DNA from: Paenibacillus athensensis
Lineage (GTDB): Bacteria; Bacillota; Bacilli; Paenibacillales; NBRC-103111
DNA length: 64,000 nucleotides
Direction: 5' to 3'
Assembly: GCF_004514475.2 (NCBI RefSeq)
Contig: NZ_MYFO02000012.1
Location: forward strand, 96,422 to 160,421
The position numbers and the translations under genes were made by a program. The notes beneath the pieces are model-generated. The model was not told where the DNA came from and did no database searches. It worked only from the letters and a program-made list of their open reading frames with translations. Within the stretch, counting starts at the first letter, position 1, and the number at the start of each line of letters is the position of its first letter. Below are positions 1 to 6,654 of the stretch, one piece after another.

Positions 1-232
1 CTGCCGCTTTGGCGAATTGAGCGCGATTCATGCTGTCGTTGACGCCGAACCAGTTGGCGCTGACGCCGTCAAATGCGCCGGAGCTGATCATTGCGTCGAA
101 TTTCATTTTCGTGGAAGCGTCGAGACCGCCGAGGTCCGAGAAATTTTCGGACGATTTGGCAAACGCCCCCGTGGACAACATCGTTACTGCCAAAGCTGAA
201 CCGAGCAATACACCTAAACTTTTTTTCATCAT
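1..232 (-). CDS. SLH-domain protein, N-terminal fragment
   Basis: The first 77 residues of a secreted protein whose remainder lies left of the window. The start MMKKS follows a GGGAGG Shine-Dalgarno site with 6 nt spacing (an ATG 6 nt upstream abuts the site and is less likely). Residues 1 to about 23 form a signal peptide ending in AFA. The following text (FSDLGGLD, then a short gap, then MNRAQFAKAA) is the start of an S-layer homology domain, which anchors proteins to pyruvylated cell-wall polymer. This SLH variant is typical of Paenibacillus proteins. What the rest of the protein does cannot be told from here. Divergent from the DUF817 gene. Confidence 0.8.
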   Translation of the reverse strand, partial: MMKKSLGVLLGSALAVTMLSTGAFAKSSENFSDLGGLDASTKMKFDAMISSGAFDGVSANWFGVNDSMNRAQFAKAA

Positions 233-359
233 CTTCATCCTCCCGATTATTTCGTTTGTGTTGTGCATGAGTGTTACTACCCCACAAGATTTAGAATGAA
301 ACGCATATGGAAAAATATCGCTTGAACTTTTTTTGAAGGGTGTGGAAGCCGCTGTGAGA

Positions 360-1145
360 ATGTGGGGACAACTGGTGCATTTCGGGTGGCAGCAGGCATT
401 GTCCTGTCTGTTTCCCGCGTTGATTTTCGTCGGTTTGCTGGCGTTGAAGCTGGTGCATGTGCCGGGGATTCCGGCCTACGATCTGATTCTGATTTATTGC
501 ATCGCTATACAGATCTGGATGGTGAGAAGCGGGCTGGAGACGCTGGATGAGCTCAAGGTTATTTGCGTGTTCCATCTCATCGGTCTGGCGCTGGAGCTGT
601 TCAAGGTGCACATGGGCTCCTGGCAGTACCCGCAGCCGGGCTGGACGAAGCTGGGTGGCGTGCCGCTGTATAGCGGCTTTATGTACGCCAGCGTAGCGAG
701 TTATTTGTGTCAGGCGTGGCGTCGGCTGGACGTGGAGCTGATCCGCTGGCCGCGTCCGGTGTGGATTGTGCCGCTGGGCGCAGCGATTTATTTGAATTTC
801 ATGACGCATCATTATATCTATGATTTCCGCTGGGTGCTGACGGGGCTGCTGTTCGTGGTGTTTTTCCGCACGCAGGTCGTGTTCCATGTCCGCCGGGTGG
901 CTTACCGGATGCCGTTGAATGTGTCGTTTCTGCTGATCGGTTTCTTCATTTGGATTGCGGAAAATATCGGCACGCTGCTTGGCGCGTGGCAGTACCCGAA
1001 CCAGCAGGCCGGCTGGCGGCTCGTGTCGCTGGGCAAGCTCAGCTCGTGGGGACTGCTCGTGATCGTCAGCTTTATGATCGTGGCGCAGCTCAAGCATGTG
1101 AAGGAAGGGCTGGGCCCGAGCGGTCCGGCTGATCCCGGCACATAA
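360..1145 (+). CDS. DUF817 family integral membrane protein
   Basis: About 261 residues, almost entirely hydrophobic helices (seven or eight membrane segments), starting MWGQLVHFGWQQ. The pattern of repeated W-Q-Y-P motifs (GSWQYPQPGW near residue 85, GAWQYPNQQAGW near 215) and conserved histidines (MTHHYIYDFRW) matches the DUF817 family of uncharacterised Bacilli membrane proteins. The start is uncertain: TTG at 333, GTG at 342 and GTG at 354 are in frame and no Shine-Dalgarno site clearly decides. It stands alone, divergent from the SLH gene. No function is known for the family. Confidence 0.7.
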   Translation: MWGQLVHFGWQQALSCLFPALIFVGLLALKLVHVPGIPAYDLILIYCIAIQIWMVRSGLETLDELKVICVFHLIGLALELFKVHMGSWQYPQPGWTKLGGVPLYSGFMYASVASYLCQAWRRLDVELIRWPRPVWIVPLGAAIYLNFMTHHYIYDFRWVLTGLLFVVFFRTQVVFHVRRVAYRMPLNVSFLLIGFFIWIAENIGTLLGAWQYPNQQAGWRLVSLGKLSSWGLLVIVSFMIVAQLKHVKEGLGPSGPADPGT

Positions 1146-1270
1146 CGGCTTGGCGAGCGGCGGAAAAGACAGGTGGGATGGAGCGGCAGATCGGGCAGAG
1201 GACTCCAGAGACTGGGGAGCGGGAGGAGGCAGCCGTGTGCAGCGGCTGTCTTTACTTTTTTTTCACAACT

Positions 1271-1313
1271 TGTGACGTACCTCACATCGAAACGGCCTCA
1301 CTTCGCATACACT
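1271..1313 (+). promoter_or_regulatory. Fnr-type site and promoter of the hemerythrin gene
   Basis: A perfect TGTGA-N6-TCACA palindrome at 1271-1286 is followed by a TACACT -10 hexamer at 1308-1313. The site centre (1278.5) lies 29.5 bp before the hexamer, so with a start near 1320 it sits at -41.5, the usual position for a Crp/Fnr activator touching RNA polymerase. TGTGA-N6-TCACA is the known Bacillus Fnr consensus. Activation is inferred. Confidence 0.8.
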
Positions 1314-1372
1314 TGAAAGCAGGAAGCCAGTTACGCCCCGGACGGGGCTGTGAGACGCAAGGAGGAATCGCG

Positions 1373-1915
1373 ATGGAGACGAGGTTGCACGGGCAGACCG
1401 TATCGGAGCATGCGGCGCATCCGACGGCATTTTTGACGATGGTGGACCGATTGAAGGTGGAGCATGCGGTGCTGCAGCAGCAGCTCAAGGAAATTCGCCA
1501 GCTGGCAGGCGAGCTGTATGCGGCGCAGGATTGCGCCAGCGGGCCGTGCCGACTGATCGAGCTGCAGGATCGGGTGCTGCTGATTACCGAGGATTTGGAC
1601 CGCCACTCGAAATGGGAGGAGGAGGAGCTGTTCCCGGTGCTGCAGTTGTATTTCAATCGCAAGCTGTTGCCGTCGATTACGCCTTCCATCTGGGTGATGG
1701 AAAAGGATCACGAGCTGGCCCGGTTGTTCGTACAGTCGTTCATCGACGGAGTCAACGGGATGGCGGAGCCGATCGAAGAAGGCTTTATGAAGGAAATGGC
1801 TGCGCAGCTCATTCAGGCCTGCCTGATCCTGTCGGAGCATTTCACGCTTGAGGAAGAGCTGGTGTTCCCGATGACCGATCAGCTGCTCAAGGACCTCGAT
1901 TACTTTTATTCCTAA
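1373..1915 (+). CDS. Hemerythrin HHE-domain protein
   Basis: 180 residues starting METRLHG behind an AGGAGG site. Helical protein with the HHE-type pattern: H-x-x-L near residue 26 (VEHAVLQ), DRHSKWEEEELFP, EKDHELA and SEHFTLEEELVFP, histidines and acidic residues expected to hold a di-iron centre. Family members bind oxygen or nitric oxide, or act in iron-sulfur repair (the DnrN/YtfE/ScdA group is related). Here it lacks the N-terminal ScdA domain. The Fnr-type promoter and the fnr gene convergent downstream suggest a role in low-oxygen or nitrosative conditions. Longer upstream in-frame text is not protein-like and would run through the promoter. Confidence 0.85.
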   Translation: METRLHGQTVSEHAAHPTAFLTMVDRLKVEHAVLQQQLKEIRQLAGELYAAQDCASGPCRLIELQDRVLLITEDLDRHSKWEEEELFPVLQLYFNRKLLPSITPSIWVMEKDHELARLFVQSFIDGVNGMAEPIEEGFMKEMAAQLIQACLILSEHFTLEEELVFPMTDQLLKDLDYFYS

Positions 1916-1930
1916 GCGTTAAATAAAAGA

Positions 1931-1980
1931 AAAAGCTTGCTTTGCCGCAACGGATGCCGTTGGAGCGAAAGCAAGCTTTT
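1931..1980. terminator. Bidirectional rho-independent terminator
   Basis: Two 13-nt arms, 1931-1943 and 1968-1980, pair perfectly, with a second inner stem (CAACGG/CCGTTG). A-rich on the left and T-rich on the right, it serves both the hemerythrin gene and the convergent fnr. Confidence 0.9.
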
Positions 1981-2017
1981 TTGTCTTGTGCGTGTGCGAG
2001 ACGCAAGCCGCGGCTGG

Positions 2018-2740
2018 CTACTTGCGGCAAATATCCTTCGGGCAATTCTCGCAGTGGCAGATGTCCTTGAGGTAATGGACGTCGGCGACGATGAGAAGGC
2101 CGTTCTCGAAGCTGACGGCGTTTGCTTTTTTCAGCTCGCCCAGCATCCGGTTGACGCTTTCCCGCGTGGCGCCGATCATGTCGGCCAGCACGGTGTTGGT
2201 CAGCTTTTTATCAATCAGGATGGAGCCGTCGGGCTGCGGGCGGCCGCAGGAGTTGGTCAAGCGAATCAGCAGCCAGCACAAGGCGCCGTGTTTGCCGAAC
2301 ATCATCAGATCGCGGAATTTGGTCTGCGTCATCCGGTGGACAAGTCCCATCCACTTCATGAATTCCACGGCCAGCTCGCCGTGCTGCCACAGGAGAATTT
2401 CCAGGTCCTTCTGCTGTAGGACGCCAATGACGCTGTCTTCGGCCACCTCGGCGTTAAAGGCGTGCTCGGAGCGGCGAAACGGGTCAACCTGTCCGAGCAT
2501 ATCCCCTTCCTGATACATATACAAAATGAAATGTCGACCCTCGTCCGACGACTTGGTTATATTGACGCGGCCGCTTTGGATGTAATACAGCTTGTCGGCC
2601 GGGTCGCCCTCCCAGAACAGATGCGAGCCTGCGGGCGCCTTCATTTCATACATGATGTCTTTGAGCTTGTTCAAGCATTCGGGCGAAAAGCAATCCGTAT
2701 TGCGGACGGCGCTCCCGCCCGCCGGTTCCGTAGGGCCCAT
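2018..2740 (-). CDS. fnr: Fnr, oxygen-responsive Crp/Fnr-family regulator (Bacillus type)
   Basis: 240 residues starting MGPTEPAGG, chosen because AAGGAGG lies 7 nt upstream; an upstream ATG at 2773 has no site. N-terminal cyclic-nucleotide-like beta-roll (about residues 20-140) with FWEGDPADKLYYIQSGRV, then a winged helix whose recognition helix reads IGATRESVNRML. The C-terminus ends in a cysteine cluster (ICHC-ENC-PKDIC). Bacillus subtilis Fnr holds its 4Fe-4S cluster with C-terminal cysteines, unlike E. coli FNR, and this protein shows that type. Autoregulation is implied by a perfect site in its own promoter. It is likely the regulator of the hemerythrin, mobA and oxidase promoters. Confidence 0.92.
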   Translation of the reverse strand: MGPTEPAGGSAVRNTDCFSPECLNKLKDIMYEMKAPAGSHLFWEGDPADKLYYIQSGRVNITKSSDEGRHFILYMYQEGDMLGQVDPFRRSEHAFNAEVAEDSVIGVLQQKDLEILLWQHGELAVEFMKWMGLVHRMTQTKFRDLMMFGKHGALCWLLIRLTNSCGRPQPDGSILIDKKLTNTVLADMIGATRESVNRMLGELKKANAVSFENGLLIVADVHYLKDICHCENCPKDICRK

Positions 2741-2775
2741 GTCCCATCCTCCTTCGCGAATATGCGGATGCACCG

Positions 2776-2818
2776 ATTGTAACGCGTTGCGGCGCGTTCA
2801 GGTGTGACCGATGTCACA
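2776..2818 (-). promoter_or_regulatory. Fnr-type site and promoter of fnr
   Basis: TGTGA-N6-TCACA at 2803-2818; on the minus strand a TACAAT -10 hexamer occupies 2781-2776. Centre-to-hexamer distance is 29.5 bp, identical to the other three sites, which suggests positive autoregulation. Confidence 0.8.
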
Positions 2819-2901
2819 GGCAGAGCGCGCGAGCGGCTTCTGTCGAAGGCTGCCGGCAGCTACCCGTCGCTGGCCGTTGCTGGCGGAAGGAGCGGGCGGT
2901 C

Positions 2902-2944
2902 AGTGATATAGATCACATACAGGCGTAACGGTTTGGCGTACAGT
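2902..2944 (+). promoter_or_regulatory. Fnr-type site and promoter of mobA
   Basis: AGTGA-N6-TCACA (one mismatch) at 2902-2917 and TACAGT at 2939-2944, again 29.5 bp from site centre to hexamer. It lies back to back with the fnr site, so the 2740-2991 gap holds two divergent Fnr-type promoters. Confidence 0.75.
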
Positions 2945-2990
2945 GGGGCTGGACGAACGAAAGCAAGCAAGGCAAAGGGGGGGATGCGTT

Positions 2991-3848
2991 ATGCTGAGCG
3001 GCGTCATATTGGCCGGCGGTGTGAGCAAGCGGATGGCGGGCGAGCGCAAGGCGCTGCTGCCGTTCTGCGGCCGGCCGCTTATTGCCGGGCAGCTTGACCG
3101 GATGCGGCGGCTGTGCGATGAGCTGATTGTAGTGACCGACGATCCCAAGCCGCTGCTGCCGGTGCTGGAGCGGGGCGATCGGCTGATCACGGATTTTTAC
3201 CCGCAGGCGGGAGCGCTGGGCGGCATGCACGCCGGCTTGTCGCTGGCCCGCCACGAGGCGGTATGGATCGTCGGCGGCGACATGCCGTTCGTGTCGAGCG
3301 AAGCGGCGGCGCTGCTGCTGGCGCATCTGCGGCTCGGCCTTGACGCGGCGATTCCGCTCGTGCAGGGCGGCTTGTACCCGCTGCACGGCGTGTACGCCCG
3401 CGGCTGCCGCGACCAGGCAGCAGCGCTGCTGGAGGCGGGCGAGACGCGCGCGGCCGCGCTGCTGCGCCGCCTGTTCTGGAGCGAGCTCGGCGATGCGAGC
3501 TTCCGCGAGCGCGGCGTGCCGCTGAATTTTGTCGCCAGCGTGAAGACGCCGAGCGACTATGCGCGGCTGGTGCGCGAGGCCGAGGCGGGCGAAGCCGCAG
3601 GGGGCGATAGCGAGGTAAGGGCGGGGGACGGTGCGGCGGCTGCAGGGGCGGTCGAAGGAGCGGCCGACCGGCCCGCGCCGCCAGTGAGCCGCGAGCGCGT
3701 CGTCGCGACGGACGGCGGATTGGCTGGCGGTGCAATCGCAGCCGGAGGACTCGCCGCGAGCGCAGCCGCAGCCGAGCTGTTCGCCGACGGCACGGCAGCC
3801 GACAGCGCCGACGCGCCAAGCGGTCAGCCCGACGGAGGCCGGCTGTAA
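2991..3848 (+). CDS. mobA: Molybdenum cofactor guanylyltransferase MobA with Ala/Gly-rich tail
   Basis: 285 residues from MLSGVILAGG behind a G-rich Shine-Dalgarno site. MobA transfers GMP from GTP to molybdopterin to make the guanine dinucleotide cofactor used by nitrate reductase and formate dehydrogenase. Seen: nucleotidyltransferase loop LAGG-VSKRM with a basic residue in ERKALLPF, the metal-binding GGDMPFV near residue 95, and a Rossmann-like fold to about residue 195. The last 90 residues are a low-complexity Ala/Gly/Asp tail absent from ordinary MobA (about 200 residues). The Fnr-type promoter fits a role in anaerobic nitrate respiration; no molybdoenzyme is in the window. Confidence 0.87.
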   Translation: MLSGVILAGGVSKRMAGERKALLPFCGRPLIAGQLDRMRRLCDELIVVTDDPKPLLPVLERGDRLITDFYPQAGALGGMHAGLSLARHEAVWIVGGDMPFVSSEAAALLLAHLRLGLDAAIPLVQGGLYPLHGVYARGCRDQAAALLEAGETRAAALLRRLFWSELGDASFRERGVPLNFVASVKTPSDYARLVREAEAGEAAGGDSEVRAGDGAAAAGAVEGAADRPAPPVSRERVVATDGGLAGGAIAAGGLAASAAAAELFADGTAADSADAPSGQPDGGRL

Positions 3849-3876
3849 CCGAATGTTCACGATTGCCGGAGGCGGC

Positions 3877-3919
3877 TGTGAGCAAAATCACAACCCCGGC
3901 CGGCTCCGGCCTCTACAAT
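3877..3919 (+). promoter_or_regulatory. Fnr-type site and promoter of the cytochrome oxidase operon
   Basis: Perfect TGTGA-N6-TCACA at 3877-3892 and TACAAT at 3914-3919; centre to hexamer 29.5 bp, placing the site at -41.5. This implies activation of the oxidase when oxygen is scarce. Confidence 0.8.
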
Positions 3920-3960
3920 AGGGGCAAGGCAACAAACAACCGGCGGGAGGTGGAGCAACA

Positions 3961-4122
3961 ATGAGCAAGCGGGGAGCGGAAGGCCGGGCAGGAGCAGCGG
4001 ACGGGCAACGGGGCGAAGTGGAGCCGTCGCTGCGCGGCACGTTCGCGGCAGTGCTGCTGCTAGGCGTATTTGTGGCAGTGACGTGGGTCGCTGTATTTGT
4101 ATTGTTTATGGCGCGGCAATAG
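3961..4122 (+). CDS. cbaD: Cytochrome c oxidase subunit IIa (ba3 type)
   Basis: A 53-residue protein starting MSKRGAEG behind GGGAGGTGG. After a charged leader it has one membrane helix in the context EPSLRGTF followed by hydrophobic residues ending FMARQ. The EPSL-(K/R)-GTF start of the helix is the signature of subunit IIa of B-type oxidases, a single helix that packs beside subunit II, which in this class has only one helix of its own. First gene of the three-gene oxidase operon. Confidence 0.85.
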   Translation: MSKRGAEGRAGAADGQRGEVEPSLRGTFAAVLLLGVFVAVTWVAVFVLFMARQ

Positions 4123-4166
4123 CGCCGGATAGCTGTAAATTAGCTGAGGAAAGCAGGTCGATAGCG

Positions 4167-4637
4167 ATGCATATTCACCGTTTGGAAAAAATTTGGCTCA
4201 CTGTGGGCATTACGATGCTGTTTGTGTTTTTGGCCGTGCTGGGCGTCTCCGCCTTTGCGATGGGCACGAAGCCGCCGAGCGAGCACCATCACCGCATCGA
4301 TCCGACCCAAGTCGATACGACGGCGCCGTTCGATAAGCCGGGCTTGACGAAGATTGGCGACAACGAATACGAGGCGGTTATGACCGCGTTCACCTTCGGC
4401 TATGCGCCGGACAATATGGAGATTCCCGCAGGGGCGACGGTGCATTTTACCGTGACGAGTAAAGATGTGGTGCACGGATTTGCGATCCCCGGTACGAATG
4501 TCAACATGATGATTGTGCCCGGAGAGATCAGCCAGATTACGCATACGTTCACCGAACCGGGCGAATTTCTCGTGCTTTGCAACGAGTATTGCGGCGGGGC
4601 GCATGAATGGATGAAGACGAAAATTATCGTGAAATAA
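4167..4637 (+). CDS. cbaB: Cytochrome c oxidase subunit II, CuA domain (ba3 type)
   Basis: 156 residues from MHIHRLEK. One N-terminal membrane helix (about 8-32), then a cupredoxin domain outside the membrane. CuA ligands are visible: H in DVVHGFAIPG, and CNEYCGGAHEWM providing two cysteines, a histidine and a methionine. It accepts electrons from a c-type cytochrome or cupredoxin and passes them to subunit I. The short length and single helix are typical of Thermus-like ba3 oxidases rather than the aa3 type. Upstream in-frame text overlapping subunit IIa is not part of the protein. Confidence 0.92.
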   Translation: MHIHRLEKIWLTVGITMLFVFLAVLGVSAFAMGTKPPSEHHHRIDPTQVDTTAPFDKPGLTKIGDNEYEAVMTAFTFGYAPDNMEIPAGATVHFTVTSKDVVHGFAIPGTNVNMMIVPGEISQITHTFTEPGEFLVLCNEYCGGAHEWMKTKIIVK

Positions 4638-4654
4638 AGAGAGGAGCGGCCTTT

Positions 4655-6310
4655 ATGAATGCAGGTGTACAGCCTACCGGATTCAACCTGCGGGACGGCA
4701 AGCTTGTCGTTGCGCATATTCTTACCGCGTTCGTCGCGCTGCTTCTCGGCGGCGTTGCGGGCTTGCTGCAAAGCCTGGTGCGCAGCGGCTCGATCAAGCT
4801 GCCGGCTGCAGTCGGCTACTATGAGCTGCTGACGGCGCACGGCGTGCTGATGGCGATTGTGTTTACGACGTTTTTTATCGTGGGATTCCTGTATTCAGGC
4901 ATTTCACATACGCTGGGCGGCAAGCTGCTGCCGGTTGTGCTGCGCATGGGCTGGGCTGGCTTCGGGCTGATGGGGGCGGGCACGGCGCTGGGCACGGTGA
5001 TGATTTTGAGCGGCAAAGCGAGCGTGCTGTATACGTTTTATGCGCCGCTGAAGGCGTCGCCATATTTCTACATTGCGCTGGCGCTGCTGGTGATTGGCAG
5101 CTGGATCAGCGGCTGGGGCATTTTTTATCAATACACGTATTGGAAACGCACGCATCGCGGCAAGATTTCGCCGCTGTTCGCTTTCATGGCTGTTGTGACG
5201 TTCCTGATGTGGCAAATCGCGACGCTGGGCGTTGCTGCCGAGGTGCTGATCCAGCTCATTCCGTGGTCGTTCGGCTGGGTCGAGACGATTAACGTGATGC
5301 TGAGCCGGACGTTATTCTGGTATTTCGGTCATCCGCTCGTTTACTTCTGGCTGATGCCGGCGTATATGTGCTGGTATGTGATCATTCCGAAAATTATCGG
5401 GGGCAAAATCTACAGCGACGCGCTGGCCCGACTTTCGTTTATTTTGCTGCTGCTGTTCTCGATTCCCGTCGGCTTTCACCATCAGTTGATGGAGCCGGGC
5501 ATCAGCCCTTTTTGGAAATACCTGCAGGTCGTGCTCACGTTTATGGTCGTGATCCCGTCGCTGATGACGGCGTTTTCGCTGTTCGCGACGTTCGAGCTGA
5601 ACGGCCGGGCGCGCGGCGGCAAGGGCTTGTTCGGCTGGCTACGGAAGCTGCCTTGGGGCGATGTGCGATTTTTTGCCCCGTTTATGGGTATGCTGATTTT
5701 TATACCGGCCGGTGCAGGCGGCATCGTCAACGCGAGCAACCAGATGAATGCGGTCGTACACAACACGCTTTGGGTGACGGGGCATTTTCATTTGACCGTA
5801 GCGACCAGCGTCGCTTTGACGTTTTTTGGCATCACCTATTGGCTGCTGCCGCTGGTCACGGGCCGCGTGCTGACGCCGCGGATGAACAAGCTGGGCATTG
5901 TTCAGACGATTATCTGGTGTATCGGCATGTTTTTCATGTCCGGAGCGATGCATCTGGTCGGCTTGTTCGGCGCGCCGCGGCGCACGGCATACACGACCTA
6001 CGAGGACAACCCCGAAGCGCTGTCCTGGCTGCCGTATGAGGTGGCGATGGCGATTGGCGGAACGATTTTGTTCATTGGCGTGCTGCTGATCGTCTACAAC
6101 GTGTTTGCTTTATTAAAAGCGCCCAAGGGCGAAAGCGAGTATCCGCTTGGCGAAGCGATGGAGCAGGCGGAAGCGACGCCGGCGTATCTGGAGCGCTGGG
6201 GCATCTGGATCGGGCTTTCGGTAGCGCTGATCGTCATCGCGTATACGCTGCCGTTGGCCGATATGATCATGCACGGCGGACCAGGGTCGCCGACGTATGT
6301 AACGTGGTAG
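4655..6310 (+). CDS. cbaA: Cytochrome c oxidase subunit I (b(o/a)3 type)
   Basis: 551 residues, about 13 membrane helices, starting MNAGVQPTG behind GAGAGGAG. Heme-copper oxidase catalytic subunit: a low-spin heme ligand in ELLTAHGVLMA, the CuB His-Tyr element in FGHPLVYFWLMPAY, the CuB HH pair in GFHHQLMEPG, and the HxH heme ligands in VTGHFHLTVA. Reduces oxygen to water and pumps protons. B-type enzymes have high oxygen affinity, which agrees with the Fnr-type promoter. No subunit III or heme A synthase gene lies nearby. Confidence 0.93.
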   Translation: MNAGVQPTGFNLRDGKLVVAHILTAFVALLLGGVAGLLQSLVRSGSIKLPAAVGYYELLTAHGVLMAIVFTTFFIVGFLYSGISHTLGGKLLPVVLRMGWAGFGLMGAGTALGTVMILSGKASVLYTFYAPLKASPYFYIALALLVIGSWISGWGIFYQYTYWKRTHRGKISPLFAFMAVVTFLMWQIATLGVAAEVLIQLIPWSFGWVETINVMLSRTLFWYFGHPLVYFWLMPAYMCWYVIIPKIIGGKIYSDALARLSFILLLLFSIPVGFHHQLMEPGISPFWKYLQVVLTFMVVIPSLMTAFSLFATFELNGRARGGKGLFGWLRKLPWGDVRFFAPFMGMLIFIPAGAGGIVNASNQMNAVVHNTLWVTGHFHLTVATSVALTFFGITYWLLPLVTGRVLTPRMNKLGIVQTIIWCIGMFFMSGAMHLVGLFGAPRRTAYTTYEDNPEALSWLPYEVAMAIGGTILFIGVLLIVYNVFALLKAPKGESEYPLGEAMEQAEATPAYLERWGIWIGLSVALIVIAYTLPLADMIMHGGPGSPTYVTW

Positions 6311-6341
6311 GCGCGATATAGAGAGAGATGCGCCGGGGGCG

Positions 6342-6456
6342 CGGCAAAGCAAGATAAAGCAAGGCAGGGCAGGGCAAGCAGAGCAAGGCAAAGCAAAGCA
6401 AAGCAAAACAGAGCAAAGCAAGGCAGGCAAAGCAAAGCAAAGCAAAGCAAAGCAAG
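6342..6456. repeat. Low-complexity GCAAA-type simple repeat
   Basis: About 115 bp made almost wholly of GCAAA, GCAGG and GCAAG pentanucleotides, with five or six perfect tandem copies in places. Non-coding on the plus strand between the oxidase operon and its terminator; probably slippage-prone. Confidence 0.85.
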
Positions 6457-6484
6457 GCGGTTGCAGGCAGCCGCTTTTGCTTTT
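6457..6484 (+). terminator. Rho-independent terminator of the oxidase operon
   Basis: An 8-bp stem (GCGGTTGC with GCAGCCGC, one G-U pair) with a very tight loop, followed by TTTTGCTTTT. Confidence 0.75.
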
Positions 6485-6492
6485 CGAAATAT

Positions 6493-6510
6493 TTGTGAAT
6501 ATTTTCACAA
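6493..6510. promoter_or_regulatory. Rex-type operator (also fits Fnr) before adhE
   Basis: TTGTGAA-TATT-TTCACAA is a perfect match to the Rex consensus TTGTGAA-N4-TTCACAA, and it also contains TGTGA-N6-TCACA. A TATCAT hexamer at 6511-6516 directly follows, so the box would cover the -35 and spacer, as expected for a repressor. Rex senses the NADH/NAD ratio and commonly represses adhE. No TACNNT hexamer occurs at the 29.5 bp distance used by the Fnr sites, which favours Rex. Confidence 0.8.
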
Positions 6511-6654
6511 TATCATTGAAAAAACAACCCGCCAGGTGATTTTTCTCATAGTGGCCCTATCGCAAAAGCCGTAAGCTAAGAGCAGAACATCACAGCCGGG
6601 CGGCGGAACGAGCTGCAAGCCGCTAACAGGCACAATGACAAAGGAGTGACGCAC

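Noticed and set aside
1178..1372. A longer N-terminus for the hemerythrin protein
   Set aside because: The extension would translate the Fnr site and promoter; the ATG at 1373 has a strong AGGAGG.
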